A DNA stretch of 64,000 nucleotides from Paralcaligenes sp. KSB-10 (GCF_021266465.1 NZ_CP089848.1:4092001-4156000); one strand, 5' to 3'; counted from the first letter of the stretch, positions 54,198 to 62,609 are shown. Notes: a model not told the origin generated them from the sequence alone. Translations and numbers: made by a program.

Positions 54198-54380
54198 CTA
54201 CCTAAATATGGCGCGAAGATGGTCGCGTGGCCCGGCGGAGGAGCATTCATGCGGAGGAGCTGGGACGCGTGAGCGTCTTTGCGCCAAAAATGCTGCCAAT
54301 CCTTTTCAGTCTGGCGATACGCCCGACATTATCAGCTCACAGACAATTCAGTCAGCAGCCAACGAAACGCGTAATTGGTA
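54192..54380 (-). ncRNA. Retron msr-msd RNA
   Basis: Read on the minus strand, TACCAATTAC (a1, 54380-54371) and GTAGTTGGTA (a2, 54201-54192) pair over 10 bases with one G-U, enclosing 189 bases. Inside, a long msd stem pairs 54262-54285 with 54210-54233 (18 of 24 positions, regularly spaced mismatches), with a 28-base loop holding GCGGAGGAGC twice (54235-54244, 54251-54260). A smaller msr hairpin (GGCG-TAT-CGCC) lies 5' of it. The order ncRNA, effector, RT is that of Ec86. The exact branching G and ends were not determined. Confidence 0.8.
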
Positions 54381-54456
54381 CTAGATAGAATATCAAAATT
54401 CTATGTGGCTGCCTAGTACAATTTGTGACATTCAAGAAAAAGCATAGCCGGGCACC

Positions 54457-54749
54457 TCACCTGTTTGATGGTGCCGTAATGGATGCAGCAGCCTTAAACA
54501 CTTTCCCAAACTCCTGAAACGCCATTGCAGACACAGCAAACGTCCTGAACGGCAAGCTCACCCTCGCAATCGGGAAATCCCCCGCCAAGGCCACATACCC
54601 GCCCAGCGCGGGCAGAGACTGTACAGGCCAGCCATCATGGCGATGATCGCTACGCAGGCAAAGGCTCCGAGCAACAGTGTGGTGGGGATACCCATAAACG
54701 TGGCCTTTCGGCCTAGTCCTTTGAAGACTGGATAGGAGTTGGCAGCCAT
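54457..54749 (-). pseudogene. VirB3-like inner-membrane T4SS subunit, frameshifted remnant
   Basis: The first 63 codons give MAANSYPVFKGLGRKATFMGIPTTLLLG, a VirB3 opening (F-K-G-L-x-R-x-x-x-x-x-G-V/I-P) followed by one hydrophobic helix. The frame then breaks at about 54610 and a different frame continues to 54457 with a tail I cannot match to VirB3. No VirB4 or later T4SS genes follow, so the transfer operon was cut here. Confidence 0.65.
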
Positions 54750-54752
54750 CGC

Positions 54753-55073
54753 TTACTTCCAGAGCAGCATGACCAGCTCTGCTGCAGAGCCCGCTAACAG
54801 CACTCCAATGCCCCAACGGATGGCATCGTCTTTGCGCATGACCTCTGCGGAATACAGTACGAAAATAATGACGCCGATGATGATGGCGGCAATGGGCAGA
54901 ATCACGTCCAAATTGTCCTTGAGTGTCTGTAGTGTGGATTGCGCCCTGGATAAGCCGCCGATGGACTGAGCAAGTGCAGCCTGATGGATACCAATCAGCA
55001 GCCATGCCGTAGCTAATTTGTTTATCACACGCAGGAAAGGTGCTGCCATTCTGAAGTGCTGTAGTAGAGACAT
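54753..55073 (-). CDS. virB2: VirB2/TrbC-like pilin
   Basis: A 106-residue protein with a long signal peptide (cleavage near LAQ-S) and two hydrophobic helices (VILPIAAIIIGVIIFVLYSAEVM and WGIGVLLAGSAAELVMLLW) on either side of a short charged loop. This is the standard layout of the VirB2/TrbC pilus subunit. It lies directly before the VirB3 remnant. Without the other T4SS genes it should have no function. Confidence 0.85.
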   Translation of the reverse strand: MSLLQHFRMAAPFLRVINKLATAWLLIGIHQAALAQSIGGLSRAQSTLQTLKDNLDVILPIAAIIIGVIIFVLYSAEVMRKDDAIRWGIGVLLAGSAAELVMLLWK

Positions 55074-55158
55074 GAAAGGACTCCTGCCCCAGGACGCGGT
55101 GTGGCGTTGGGGTCTTAGGTGGTGGTAGGAAGATAGGGTGGGTTAGGCCATGCAGGCG

Positions 55159-55830
55159 TTAGGTGGTCTCGCCTTGCTCTGCCTCTGACTCTTCGTCTTG
55201 AGGCTGAGCGAAGCCGTCCATAGATGGATTAGTAATGAAACCGTCTGGCGTTCCTTGATGGTGTGCAGGGGGTTCAGGATCTGGACTCTGTGTTGACGGT
55301 GGCTTCCTTGGTGCGTCCTCACTTGCGGGATGGGACGCTGCCTCTTTCAGGGGTGCCAAGGCGGGTACTTTGATGTTGGCTTTGGCCAAGACCTTGCCTA
55401 CATACCCATTGGTGAAGCCGCGCGTGAAGTTGCCGGTGTTGTAGCAGGACAGTGCCGCACGCAAGGACTGTTGTGGGGCCTTGTGTCGAGACAATGATCT
55501 GGCATAGCACTCTGCAAGCACCGTCTGGGCAGCCTCAAGATTGCGGCAGGGATCAAAGACGGTTTTGGTGTCCAGATTTAGCCAGGCCCAGTTTCGTACG
55601 TTGATCTGCCCCAAACCGGCATCGAAGTCGATACCTTGATCAATGAGGCCTTGTGCTGCTTCGGTGGCTTCTGCCAACGTTCGAGGCTGTTGCCGCAGGT
55701 GCTTGCCCTTGCGGTTTACGCCGATGGCGTACTGACGGGCGCGAGACTCATGACTGATCAAAGCATGTAGCGTTATCGGGTGAATATTGGGTGCGCAGGC
55801 AAGGGCTAGGGCAGCAAGTTCTGCGATCAT
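55159..55830 (-). CDS. virB1: VirB1-like lytic transglycosylase
   Basis: A 223-residue protein with an SLT domain at about 15-150. The catalytic Glu is in LHALISHESRARQYAIGVN, GLGQINVRNWAWL follows, and ALSCYNTGNF supplies the conserved Tyr-Asn. The C-terminal 70 residues are Pro/Glu-rich. VirB1 proteins cut peptidoglycan locally for T4SS assembly. No clear signal peptide is seen, but the N-terminus is hydrophobic. Gene order KikA/TrbM-VirB1-VirB2-VirB3 matches IncN/IncW-type plasmids. Confidence 0.9.
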   Translation of the reverse strand: MIAELAALALACAPNIHPITLHALISHESRARQYAIGVNRKGKHLRQQPRTLAEATEAAQGLIDQGIDFDAGLGQINVRNWAWLNLDTKTVFDPCRNLEAAQTVLAECYARSLSRHKAPQQSLRAALSCYNTGNFTRGFTNGYVGKVLAKANIKVPALAPLKEAASHPASEDAPRKPPSTQSPDPEPPAHHQGTPDGFITNPSMDGFAQPQDEESEAEQGETT

Positions 55831-55843
55831 GGAGTAGCCCCTA

Positions 55844-56506
55844 TCAGTGATTGGCCTTACGTCTGGGATCCGTTAGAGAGAAATTCCAGCCGCTGGCCCA
55901 AATACCGCCATGATCGGCATCCCATTTGGCTTGTGCTGCGTCGTACTCCTGAGCTTCGACCCAGTGCCCGCCCATGCTTGGCCTACCCACGTAGCGCACA
56001 GACAGCTCATGAGTCCAGGCATGGTCGTTGTAAACGGCACAATAGGTGGGCAGTTGGTCGAGAGTGACGGTGGGAAGCGGATGCACTTCGTACACGGTCT
56101 GCCCGCTGTCGTCGCCGTACTCGTGCTTACGCCATTTGTAGGCCGTATCGGCATAGGTACGGTTCAAATATTCTGGGTCGCATTTCCCGGCCCCGCGTGA
56201 GATGGCGTCAATGCGTTCTGGCATGCCCTGATCGGTTGATGCTGGGCATTGAGATAGAAAGGAGCGTCTGGCGTCGACGGTTGCTGACCAGTCCAGGCCA
56301 TGTTTGCTGTACTTTTTGATGTCGAAGTAATGATCCAGCGATGGGCTGCATTCGTTAGGCCGCAAGCCGGAGGACAAGCACAGTGTTGCTTCGCAGGCCA
56401 GACGAGGGATGCCGGTGAGCAAGTCAGTTGCGACGGCATGGGTGGCAGGGGTCAGGACGCAGGCGAGCGCTAGCGTCCCAGCCCGCAGGTCGGGAAAGGA
56501 TTGCAT
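55844..56506 (-). CDS. TrbM/KikA-like conjugal transfer protein
   Basis: A 220-residue protein with an N-terminal signal sequence. The TrbM family core is DLLTGIPRLACEATLCLSSGLRPNECSPSLDHYFDIKK...RRSFLSQCP, with paired cysteines expected to form disulfides in the periplasm. TrbM of IncP and KikA of IncN plasmids belong here; their precise role in transfer is not well defined. It is part of the same relic operon as VirB1 and VirB2. Confidence 0.85.
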   Translation of the reverse strand: MQSFPDLRAGTLALACVLTPATHAVATDLLTGIPRLACEATLCLSSGLRPNECSPSLDHYFDIKKYSKHGLDWSATVDARRSFLSQCPASTDQGMPERIDAISRGAGKCDPEYLNRTYADTAYKWRKHEYGDDSGQTVYEVHPLPTVTLDQLPTYCAVYNDHAWTHELSVRYVGRPSMGGHWVEAQEYDAAQAKWDADHGGIWASGWNFSLTDPRRKANH

Positions 56507-56563
56507 GAAGGTGTCTCCGGGGAAGGGGTACAGCAGATGGCCAGGGAACAGGCCGGGGATGGG

Positions 56564-56857
56564 TTAGCGTTGGCGCTGCAGAGATTGTTGGGCGATGGCG
56601 ATCTGTTCAGGTTTGGCCATAGCTCGCACCAGATGAGCTGTTTCGATGGCGGCCTGGCGGGTATCGCGTAGCTGCCCCAAGTCGGCCACGATCTGGCGTA
56701 GCAGGGTTAGTTCTTCCTGCAGCGTGTCGTCGGCGGAAAGCCGACGTCTTATGTAGTTAGAAAGTGACAACCCGGATAGGACAGCTGCTTCGCCTAGACG
56801 CGCAGCATGAGACTGGGTCACCCGGATGCGGATGACCTCGGAGAGCGGTTCGTTCAT
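56564..56857 (-). CDS. Relaxosome/mobilisation accessory DNA-binding protein (MobC/ribbon-helix-helix type)
   Basis: A 97-residue protein with an N-terminal ribbon-helix-helix region (VIRIRVTQSHAARLGEAAVLSGLSLSNYIRRRLSAD), seen in MobC/NikA-like relaxosome proteins, and a helical tail. Such proteins bind near oriT to help the relaxase. IS66 has inserted 24 bases upstream of the start codon, which separates the gene from its original promoter and any oriT. Confidence 0.7.
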   Translation of the reverse strand: MNEPLSEVIRIRVTQSHAARLGEAAVLSGLSLSNYIRRRLSADDTLQEELTLLRQIVADLGQLRDTRQAAIETAHLVRAMAKPEQIAIAQQSLQRQR

Positions 56858-56908
56858 GGGGTACCTATAGGTGGGGTCGCGGTAAGCGTCCGGCTAAACC
56901 ATATTGAC

Positions 56909-56929
56909 ACGCCCGCGTAAAGCGGGCGT
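56909..56929 (-). terminator. Hairpin after tnpC
   Basis: ACGCCCGC and GCGGGCGT pair perfectly over 8 bases around a GTAAA loop, 6 bases beyond the tnpC stop codon and just inside the left terminal repeat. There is no long U-run, so it is a weak rho-independent terminator or an mRNA 3' end stabiliser. Confidence 0.5.
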
Positions 56930-56935
56930 TGTCGT

Positions 56936-58576
56936 TTAGTGTGCAGTCGTCGGTCGCCAGTTATGCGGCAGCAGCTCGTCGATGCGGCTCGCCGGCTGTG
57001 TGGGCAGGCGCGTGAGTACGTCCTTTAAGTAGGCGTACGGATCATGGCCATTGAGCTTGGCTGACTGAATCAAGGTCATGACGGCGGCGGCCCGTTTCCC
57101 CGCGCGCAAGGAACCGGCAAACAGCCAATTGTTGCGGCCAATGGCGATCGGCCGGATCTGATTCTCGATCCAGTTATTGTCGATCGGCAACTGCCCATCA
57201 TCCAGGTAACGCGTCAACGCCACCCAGCGTTTAAGGCTGTAGTCCAGAGCCTTGGCCGTGGCAGACCCGTCCGGCACGCGCTCTCGCTGGGCCAGCATCC
57301 AGGCCTGTAAGGCATCGGCCACAGGCTTGGCCTGCTCCTGCCGTCTTCGCCTTCGCTCTTCGGTAGTCAGGTCTTTCACCTGACGTTCGATTTCATAGAG
57401 CTGGCCCATGTAGTGCACGGCTTGCTGGGCAAGCTGACTCTTGGCCGCCACATGCAAGTCGAAGAACTTGCGCCTGGCGTGCGCCATGCAGCCTATTTCG
57501 GTAATGCCCTGGGTAAAGCACGCTTTGTAGCCGACGTAGTCATCGCACAGCAGACTGCCTTGCCAATCGCCCAGGAAGCTGCGGGCATGTTCGCCCGCCC
57601 GGCCTTCGGTAAAGTCGTAGACCACCGCACGCAGGTCTTCGAATGCACCCGGCGCATAGGCCCACAGGTAAGCCCGATGGGTTTTCTTCGTGCCAGGCTT
57701 GAGCATCTGCACGGGCGTTTCATCGGCATGCACGACGCGGTGTGTGAGGATCGCTTCGCGAAGCGCATCGGCCAAGGGCTGCAGCTGCACGCCACACACG
57801 CCCACCCATTCGGCCATGGTGGAGCGGGCGAGCTTCATGCCGGCTCGCTCGAAGATTTTTTCCTGACGGTACAGCGGCAGATGATCCGCGTACTTGGCCA
57901 CCAGTACTTGCGCCAGCAAGCCGGTAGAGGCCATGCCCTTGTCGATGACGTGGCTAGGCACCGGCGCCTGGGTCAGCGTCTCGCATTTCTTGCAGGCCCA
58001 TTTGCCACGGATATGGCGCTCCACCGTGAACAGGCCAGGGGTGTAGTCGAGCTTTTCGGATACGTCTTCGCCGATGCGCTGCAGCTGGCAACCACATTGG
58101 CAAGTTGTACTGTCAGGCTCGTGGCGATGCTCAACACGGGGCAGGTGCTCGGGCAGCGCGGCACGCTTGGGCTGCTGAACGGAGCGGGCGGCCGGTTGGC
58201 CGCGTAGCAGATCGAGTTCGGCTTCGATGGCCGCAATATCTGCGCCGACCGTGTCTTCCAACAAGCTGCCTTGCACGCCCGAGAGCTGCTCCCCCTTTTT
58301 GCCGAACTGGTAGCGGCGCAGATTGGCAATCTCGTGGGTCAGCTGCGCGATCTTGGCATCTTTGAAGCGGATGTCGTCGCGGTGGCCTGCGAGCATCTGT
58401 TCGCGGCGCATCAAGAGCTGGCGTGTTTGTTCCAATTCCTGTTCGTGGCGCAACAACTGCTCGGCCGTTTTAGCCAGCTTCTGCTCGTTCTCGCCCAGCT
58501 CGGCCATGAGGCCACGAACCTTCTCGCGCAAGGCGTGTGCATCAAGTTCGTCGAGGTTTTGGGCAGAAGCAATCAT
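56936..58576 (-). CDS. tnpC: IS66 transposase TnpC
   Basis: A 546-residue IS66 transposase starting MIASAQNLDEL (the longer ORF form runs into tnpB). It has an N-terminal leucine-zipper-like coiled coil (about 10-85), a zinc-finger region CQCGCQL...CKKCE, and a DDE catalytic region including RVVHADETPVQML, the YVGYKAC segment and NNWIENQIRP. The C-terminal IS66_C tail SAKLNGHDPYAYLKDVLTRLP is present. Length is normal. It cuts and joins the IS ends together with TnpA and TnpB. Confidence 0.95.
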   Translation of the reverse strand: MIASAQNLDELDAHALREKVRGLMAELGENEQKLAKTAEQLLRHEQELEQTRQLLMRREQMLAGHRDDIRFKDAKIAQLTHEIANLRRYQFGKKGEQLSGVQGSLLEDTVGADIAAIEAELDLLRGQPAARSVQQPKRAALPEHLPRVEHRHEPDSTTCQCGCQLQRIGEDVSEKLDYTPGLFTVERHIRGKWACKKCETLTQAPVPSHVIDKGMASTGLLAQVLVAKYADHLPLYRQEKIFERAGMKLARSTMAEWVGVCGVQLQPLADALREAILTHRVVHADETPVQMLKPGTKKTHRAYLWAYAPGAFEDLRAVVYDFTEGRAGEHARSFLGDWQGSLLCDDYVGYKACFTQGITEIGCMAHARRKFFDLHVAAKSQLAQQAVHYMGQLYEIERQVKDLTTEERRRRRQEQAKPVADALQAWMLAQRERVPDGSATAKALDYSLKRWVALTRYLDDGQLPIDNNWIENQIRPIAIGRNNWLFAGSLRAGKRAAAVMTLIQSAKLNGHDPYAYLKDVLTRLPTQPASRIDELLPHNWRPTTAH

Positions 58577-58634
58577 AGCCACCAGTGTGCCATGACCTGC
58601 TAGGGGTAAGCTATTGGCGGATGCCCCAATTGCA

Positions 58635-58967
58635 TTACAAGACGTCGATGACCCCGCCCGGACCGATGCGCTGCCATGGCAGGCCGATGACCAGCGCCTG
58701 CAGTTGTTCATCGGTCAGGGGTACGTCGGGCGAACCGAGTCGTGGCCAAGTAAAGCCTCCCTTATTAAGCCGCCGGGCCGCCAGCCATATACCGATGCCG
58801 TCATGCACTAGTACCTTTATGCGGTTGGCCCGACGGTTCGCAAAGAGGTAGGCATGGTGAGGATGGGCCGCACCGAAGACCTTGACCACCCGCGCCAAGG
58901 CCATCTCGGTGCCCGCGCGCATGTCCATCGGTTCAACCGCTAGCCATATTTGGTCGACGCGAATCAT
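58635..58967 (-). CDS. tnpB: IS66 accessory protein TnpB
   Basis: A 110-residue IS66 Orf2 protein with WLAVEPMDMRAGTEMALARVV, HHAYLFANRRANRIKVLVHDGIGIWLAARRLNKG, the family hallmark. The start at 58967 (MIRVDQIW) overlaps the tnpA stop by ATGA, giving translational coupling. It is required for IS66 transposition though its biochemical role is not clear. Confidence 0.95.
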   Translation of the reverse strand: MIRVDQIWLAVEPMDMRAGTEMALARVVKVFGAAHPHHAYLFANRRANRIKVLVHDGIGIWLAARRLNKGGFTWPRLGSPDVPLTDEQLQALVIGLPWQRIGPGGVIDVL

Positions 58968-59365
58968 CGCATCACAGCGCGCAGCCAAGTCGCACACTGT
59001 TCGGACTGAGCCATGGGCCAGCGTATCGTGGCCTTCAGGCCGTTGTGCTCGAACTCAATCGCGATGTCTTCGCGGACTACGGCCGTGATTTGTACCGCTT
59101 CAGATTGCGCACGTTGCAGCGGTATGAACTGCGCAGCCACATCACGCCGCACAGCGGGCATTGGCGCAGATTCAGGATCGCCGAAGCGCTCATGCTCCTG
59201 AATCCATTTGCGAAGCAAATTCGGATGCAGGTCGTGCGCCCGTGCTACAGCCGCTACGGAAACGCCACGCTGCTGACAACTGGCGACGACCTCAGTCTTG
59301 AACTCGATACTGAACTGACGCCGTTGGCGCCGACCTTCTTGTGCGGAAAGCTCGTAAGGATGCAT
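58964..59365 (-). CDS. tnpA: IS66 accessory protein TnpA
   Basis: A 133-residue protein with an N-terminal helix-turn-helix of the IS3/IS66 Orf1 type (RQFSIEFKTEVVASCQQRGVSVAAVARAHDLHPNLLRKWI) that probably binds the IS ends. It is the first gene of the IS and its start lies about 100 bases inside the right terminal repeat, leaving room for the promoter. Confidence 0.93.
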   Translation of the reverse strand: MHPYELSAQEGRRQRRQFSIEFKTEVVASCQQRGVSVAAVARAHDLHPNLLRKWIQEHERFGDPESAPMPAVRRDVAAQFIPLQRAQSEAVQITAVVREDIAIEFEHNGLKATIRWPMAQSEQCATWLRAVMR

Positions 59366-59615
59366 TACTCCACCTACTGGGATGAATTACTCCACCAAGA
59401 AACTAGTGGAGCCGCCATCCTCTACGATCTGCCGCTCGGCCTCAAGATGGTTTTACCGGACGCATACGGGTCGCGCGCTAGTCTGTCGGTAAAGCAATTG
59501 TTGTTGGAGATACGGCTTGACACATTCTGTTGGATTCATTAGCGTGGGGTGGCAATAGCCACTGTCGGCTAAAAGCGGCCCCCTAACCATCCGTTCTTTC
59601 GGAAAGAATTAAGAC

Positions 59616-61382
59616 ATGCGCTTCAGAAATTTATCCAAATGGAATGACTCTGCCCACACAGCGGGATTGCTTTTTTTTGCGCAGCTCTTAGAGGAATTGT
59701 TATTTGACTTTTCTCTGGATACTTATAAGGCCTCAGTGATGCAAACTGGCTCGTTATGCAGTGAAGCTATTAGAACTATAGATGACATCGAGGCGGGAAA
59801 TATTAAAGAGCCAAATATCTGGCACGTAACCTCAGAGTTGTGCGCAAGCTTTGAAAAAGACTCTGTCGCTCAAGCGTTAGTTCCGCTGCCTTCAGGTGCA
59901 TTTTTTGGAAAGCTAAAAAATACCAGAACTCCATTGAAAGAATTGAAAGACGTATTGAAGCTTCTTTTGGTTCAACTTAAGCCAACGTCTTACCGCGACA
60001 AAAACGAAGAGTTACTTGCAAATGAAATCTGCGGTAGACAAGCACACTCTGAGATTCGACGACTCGCGAGAAGTTACATTACCACGTTAGTCTCAACTGG
60101 TTATAGCCAGAAATATTTACATGAAACTTCTCTGGATTTTTTTTGGCGTGGCCCCGGCAATATCATTGACAATGCCGCGATCATGGAATTCTTTGCGCTA
60201 ATCCCTCGAGCGCATAGCTCATTTACGGCAATTTTCCATGTTGACAAACTCTTCGCTGGAGCAGCGACTGCGTTTGACTCGCTCGGTATGAAAATACATG
60301 AGACTTTGCCAGATAATTTTGAAACCTCAAAGTGGCCAGCGTTCACATCGCAGGCGCATGGACGAATCTATGCTGTTGTAGAAAAGATTTCCGCGCGTGA
60401 TGTCTATAGCGCACGGATGGAAGCCGAAAGTCGCTTGAAAATGGGATCCACTTTTCTTTCATTATTCCATCATAAAAAGGAAGCCTGCTGGTCACCCGAT
60501 AGCATTATCATAAATGAAGAGAACTCCCAACAAAGAAAAATCTCGCAGCCGATCAATTCGATGCATAAGTGTTTGGATATGCGTGAAGTTTTGGCTGCCA
60601 AACAGCTCCAACTCTTTATGCAAGATTTCTCGCTTGAAAGACAATCTTTCGCTAAATTTATCAGCAGTTCCCGACTACATTCGATGGCGCTCGCAAGTGA
60701 TACCGAAGAAAATCAGATTCTCAATCTTTGGGTCGCGCTGGAATCGCTGGTGCCCTCGGAGACCAAGAGCGCAGATACGTCCAATATCGAGCACATCACG
60801 AACTCAATAACGCCATTCTTAAATTTTGAATATATCGAGAGACTTCTAGATAATCTGGTAAGGGATTTGCTGCGTTGGAACCATCGCGCAACGAAGACTG
60901 CACTGCGCAATGTGCCGGGAAAGAAGTTCACGCATAAGCTCGCAAAATTACTTGCTTTACAACAATTTAGTGCTGAGCTCGCTCAGCTAGAAAATTCGTT
61001 TCGTGACTTCCATCTTCTGAGGGATAGGGTTGGGTATTTTAAGTCAACATTATCCAGTCCGGAGGCTGTGATTGATGCATTGAAAAATCACAAACAGCGA
61101 CTTGATTGGCAGATTCGTCGAATTTATAGAACTCGAAATGTAATCGTCCATACTGGGGTAACACCAGACTACACCAGAACACTAATTGAGCATACGCATG
61201 TTTATCTAGATAGCATCCTTGCAACCTTGATAAAACTGGCCTCTAAACCCCGAGTGATTAACTCGGTCGGGCAAGGATTCAAGTTTATCGAACTGAAGTA
61301 TGCAAGTTACTGTGCCCAACTATCGGACAAAAATCTTGAGTTTGATATTACAAATATTGAACGGTTGCTATTTGATCAGTGA
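59616..61382 (+). CDS. Large HEPN-domain protein (ApeA-like candidate defence protein)
   Basis: A 588-residue protein. The C-terminal third (about 365-560) is a HEPN-type helical domain: LNLWVALESLVP, later RRIYRTRNVIVHTG with the R507-N-x-x-x-H512 catalytic motif, and a final helix with THVYLDSILATL. The N-terminal 360 residues have no family I recognise. The layout (unknown N-terminus, Apea-like HEPN C-terminus, about 600 residues, single gene) resembles ApeA-type anti-phage proteins, which cleave RNA on infection. It is AT-rich compared with neighbours and lies between IS66 and the integrase, as cargo. Confidence 0.75.
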   Translation: MRFRNLSKWNDSAHTAGLLFFAQLLEELLFDFSLDTYKASVMQTGSLCSEAIRTIDDIEAGNIKEPNIWHVTSELCASFEKDSVAQALVPLPSGAFFGKLKNTRTPLKELKDVLKLLLVQLKPTSYRDKNEELLANEICGRQAHSEIRRLARSYITTLVSTGYSQKYLHETSLDFFWRGPGNIIDNAAIMEFFALIPRAHSSFTAIFHVDKLFAGAATAFDSLGMKIHETLPDNFETSKWPAFTSQAHGRIYAVVEKISARDVYSARMEAESRLKMGSTFLSLFHHKKEACWSPDSIIINEENSQQRKISQPINSMHKCLDMREVLAAKQLQLFMQDFSLERQSFAKFISSSRLHSMALASDTEENQILNLWVALESLVPSETKSADTSNIEHITNSITPFLNFEYIERLLDNLVRDLLRWNHRATKTALRNVPGKKFTHKLAKLLALQQFSAELAQLENSFRDFHLLRDRVGYFKSTLSSPEAVIDALKNHKQRLDWQIRRIYRTRNVIVHTGVTPDYTRTLIEHTHVYLDSILATLIKLASKPRVINSVGQGFKFIELKYASYCAQLSDKNLEFDITNIERLLFDQ

Positions 61383-61405
61383 CGTCTCGTGCAAACAAAC
61401 GGCGC

Positions 61406-62473
61406 TCAGCTTTCAAGCTTATCCAGCTTCCCCACCAAGTCCTCGGCCCTCAAGTGCGTATACCTTTTCAGCATCTGCATAGACTTATGCCCACTGATCG
61501 CAGCCACTTCCTGATCTGATAGCCCGGCCTCCACCAATCGGCTAACCGCTTCATGCCGTAGATCATGGAACCGAAAATCCACCAGGTCGGCAGCTTTTTT
61601 CGCATCATTCCATGCCTTGTCAAAAAGATAAGGCCTCCGCACCCCATCCCGGCCTGGCTCACCAAAGAACACCAGATCCGTCTCCGGTGGCCGCAACGGG
61701 TTATCCAGCGCATCTTGAAACGAACTGGTCGCGGCCCTGGTTAGCGGCACGGTACGGGGCGATGAGTTCTTGGTATGTTCCAGCCTGACGACTCTTTTTT
61801 GCATATCGACCTGGCCAACTCGCACTCCGGCAATCTCCGAAAGGCGCATTCCGGTTTCCAACGCGATCCGTACTATCCAGCTAAACATTGGATTGGAATA
61901 GGCATCCACTGCTGTCAGTAGCCGTTTATTCTCTGCCGGTGTCAGCCGTCGGTTACGCCCCGCACCAGGGGCGGGGCGGCGAATATTAGATACGGGGTTG
62001 AACGGCAGCCCAATGCCCCATTCCTTGATCGCAATGGTGAATAGGTGGCCAAGTAGGGCTAGTTCCAGGCGTACAGTGTTATTGCTACGCGGTACACGCT
62101 TGCCAGTCTCGTCTTCATCACCAGCCAGGCGGGCATCACGGTACTGGGCAACAATATCAGCGCTCAAGCCAGCCAGGGAATATTTACCCAAATGCTTGAT
62201 CAGCGCTAGGGCCTTTTTATGTTCGCCAATCTGGGTCGATGCGCGCTTAGTTGGGGTAACTTCTCGCAAATAACGCTTCAGCGCCGCCTCAAGAGTCATT
62301 CGTTCAGCCGGCGCACGATGTATGTACATGCCGCGTACCATTTCATCTTCAGTACGGCGCGCCCAGTCTTCGGCGTCTCTTTTAGTGCGGAAAGTTTTGG
62401 CGGTAGTAGGCCAGCCAGTTTTGCGGATTAATGCCTTCCAGGTACCGGAAGGAGTCTTGACGATAGTGGCCAT
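61406..62473 (-). CDS. int: Tyrosine-type site-specific integrase
   Basis: A 355-residue phage-type integrase. It has an N-terminal arm-binding domain (TWKALIRKTGWPTTAKTFRTKRDAEDWARRTEDEM), a core-binding SAM-like region at about 55-150, and a catalytic domain with R in ALETGMRLSEIAGV, HDLRHEAVSRL, GHKSMQ and the nucleophile Tyr in MLKRYTHL. All catalytic residues are present. It starts 136 bases from the 3' end of tRNA-Leu, with the arm-type repeats in between, so it is the integrase of this island. It converges with the HEPN gene. Confidence 0.95.
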   Translation of the reverse strand: MATIVKTPSGTWKALIRKTGWPTTAKTFRTKRDAEDWARRTEDEMVRGMYIHRAPAERMTLEAALKRYLREVTPTKRASTQIGEHKKALALIKHLGKYSLAGLSADIVAQYRDARLAGDEDETGKRVPRSNNTVRLELALLGHLFTIAIKEWGIGLPFNPVSNIRRPAPGAGRNRRLTPAENKRLLTAVDAYSNPMFSWIVRIALETGMRLSEIAGVRVGQVDMQKRVVRLEHTKNSSPRTVPLTRAATSSFQDALDNPLRPPETDLVFFGEPGRDGVRRPYLFDKAWNDAKKAADLVDFRFHDLRHEAVSRLVEAGLSDQEVAAISGHKSMQMLKRYTHLRAEDLVGKLDKLES

Positions 62474-62504
62474 ACAGGCTCCGAATGATGCTCAACGCTG
62501 CACC

Positions 62505-62523
62505 ACTGTACCGAAACTGTACC
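62505..62523. repeat. Right-end integrase arm-type repeats
   Basis: Two ACTGTACC units (62505-62512 and 62516-62523) lie between the integrase start and the tRNA. CTGTACCGAAA (62506-62516) is identical to the left-end copy at 29091-29101. The shared spacing to the core repeats at both ends supports binding by the N-terminal domain of the adjacent integrase. Confidence 0.6.
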
Positions 62524-62609
62524 TGACTCGCAATCTTGGAAAATCCCCCAGTCTTGGGGTAGAAGCTATAAATCGCGCTAGAGCCTTATAAACACTAGAG
62601 ATTTTAAGC

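Larger units (their letters stand above)
56882..59467 (-). mobile_element. Complete IS66-family insertion sequence
   Basis: A 2586-bp element. The terminal inverted repeats start GTAAGCGTCCGG at the left and, read inwards from the right, GTATGCGTCCGG, and agree at 20 of 24 positions. Target duplication GGGTCGCG flanks it exactly (56874-56881 and 59468-59475), 8 bp as usual for IS66. Inside are tnpA, tnpB and tnpC in that order on the minus strand. All parts look intact, so insertion was probably recent and the element may be active. Confidence 0.95.

Noticed and set aside
54457-55005. 182-codon minus-strand ORF overlapping VirB2 and VirB3
   Set aside because: Its upstream two thirds is the wrong frame of the pilin gene. 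Only the last 50 codons may be a continuation of the frameshifted VirB3 remnant.
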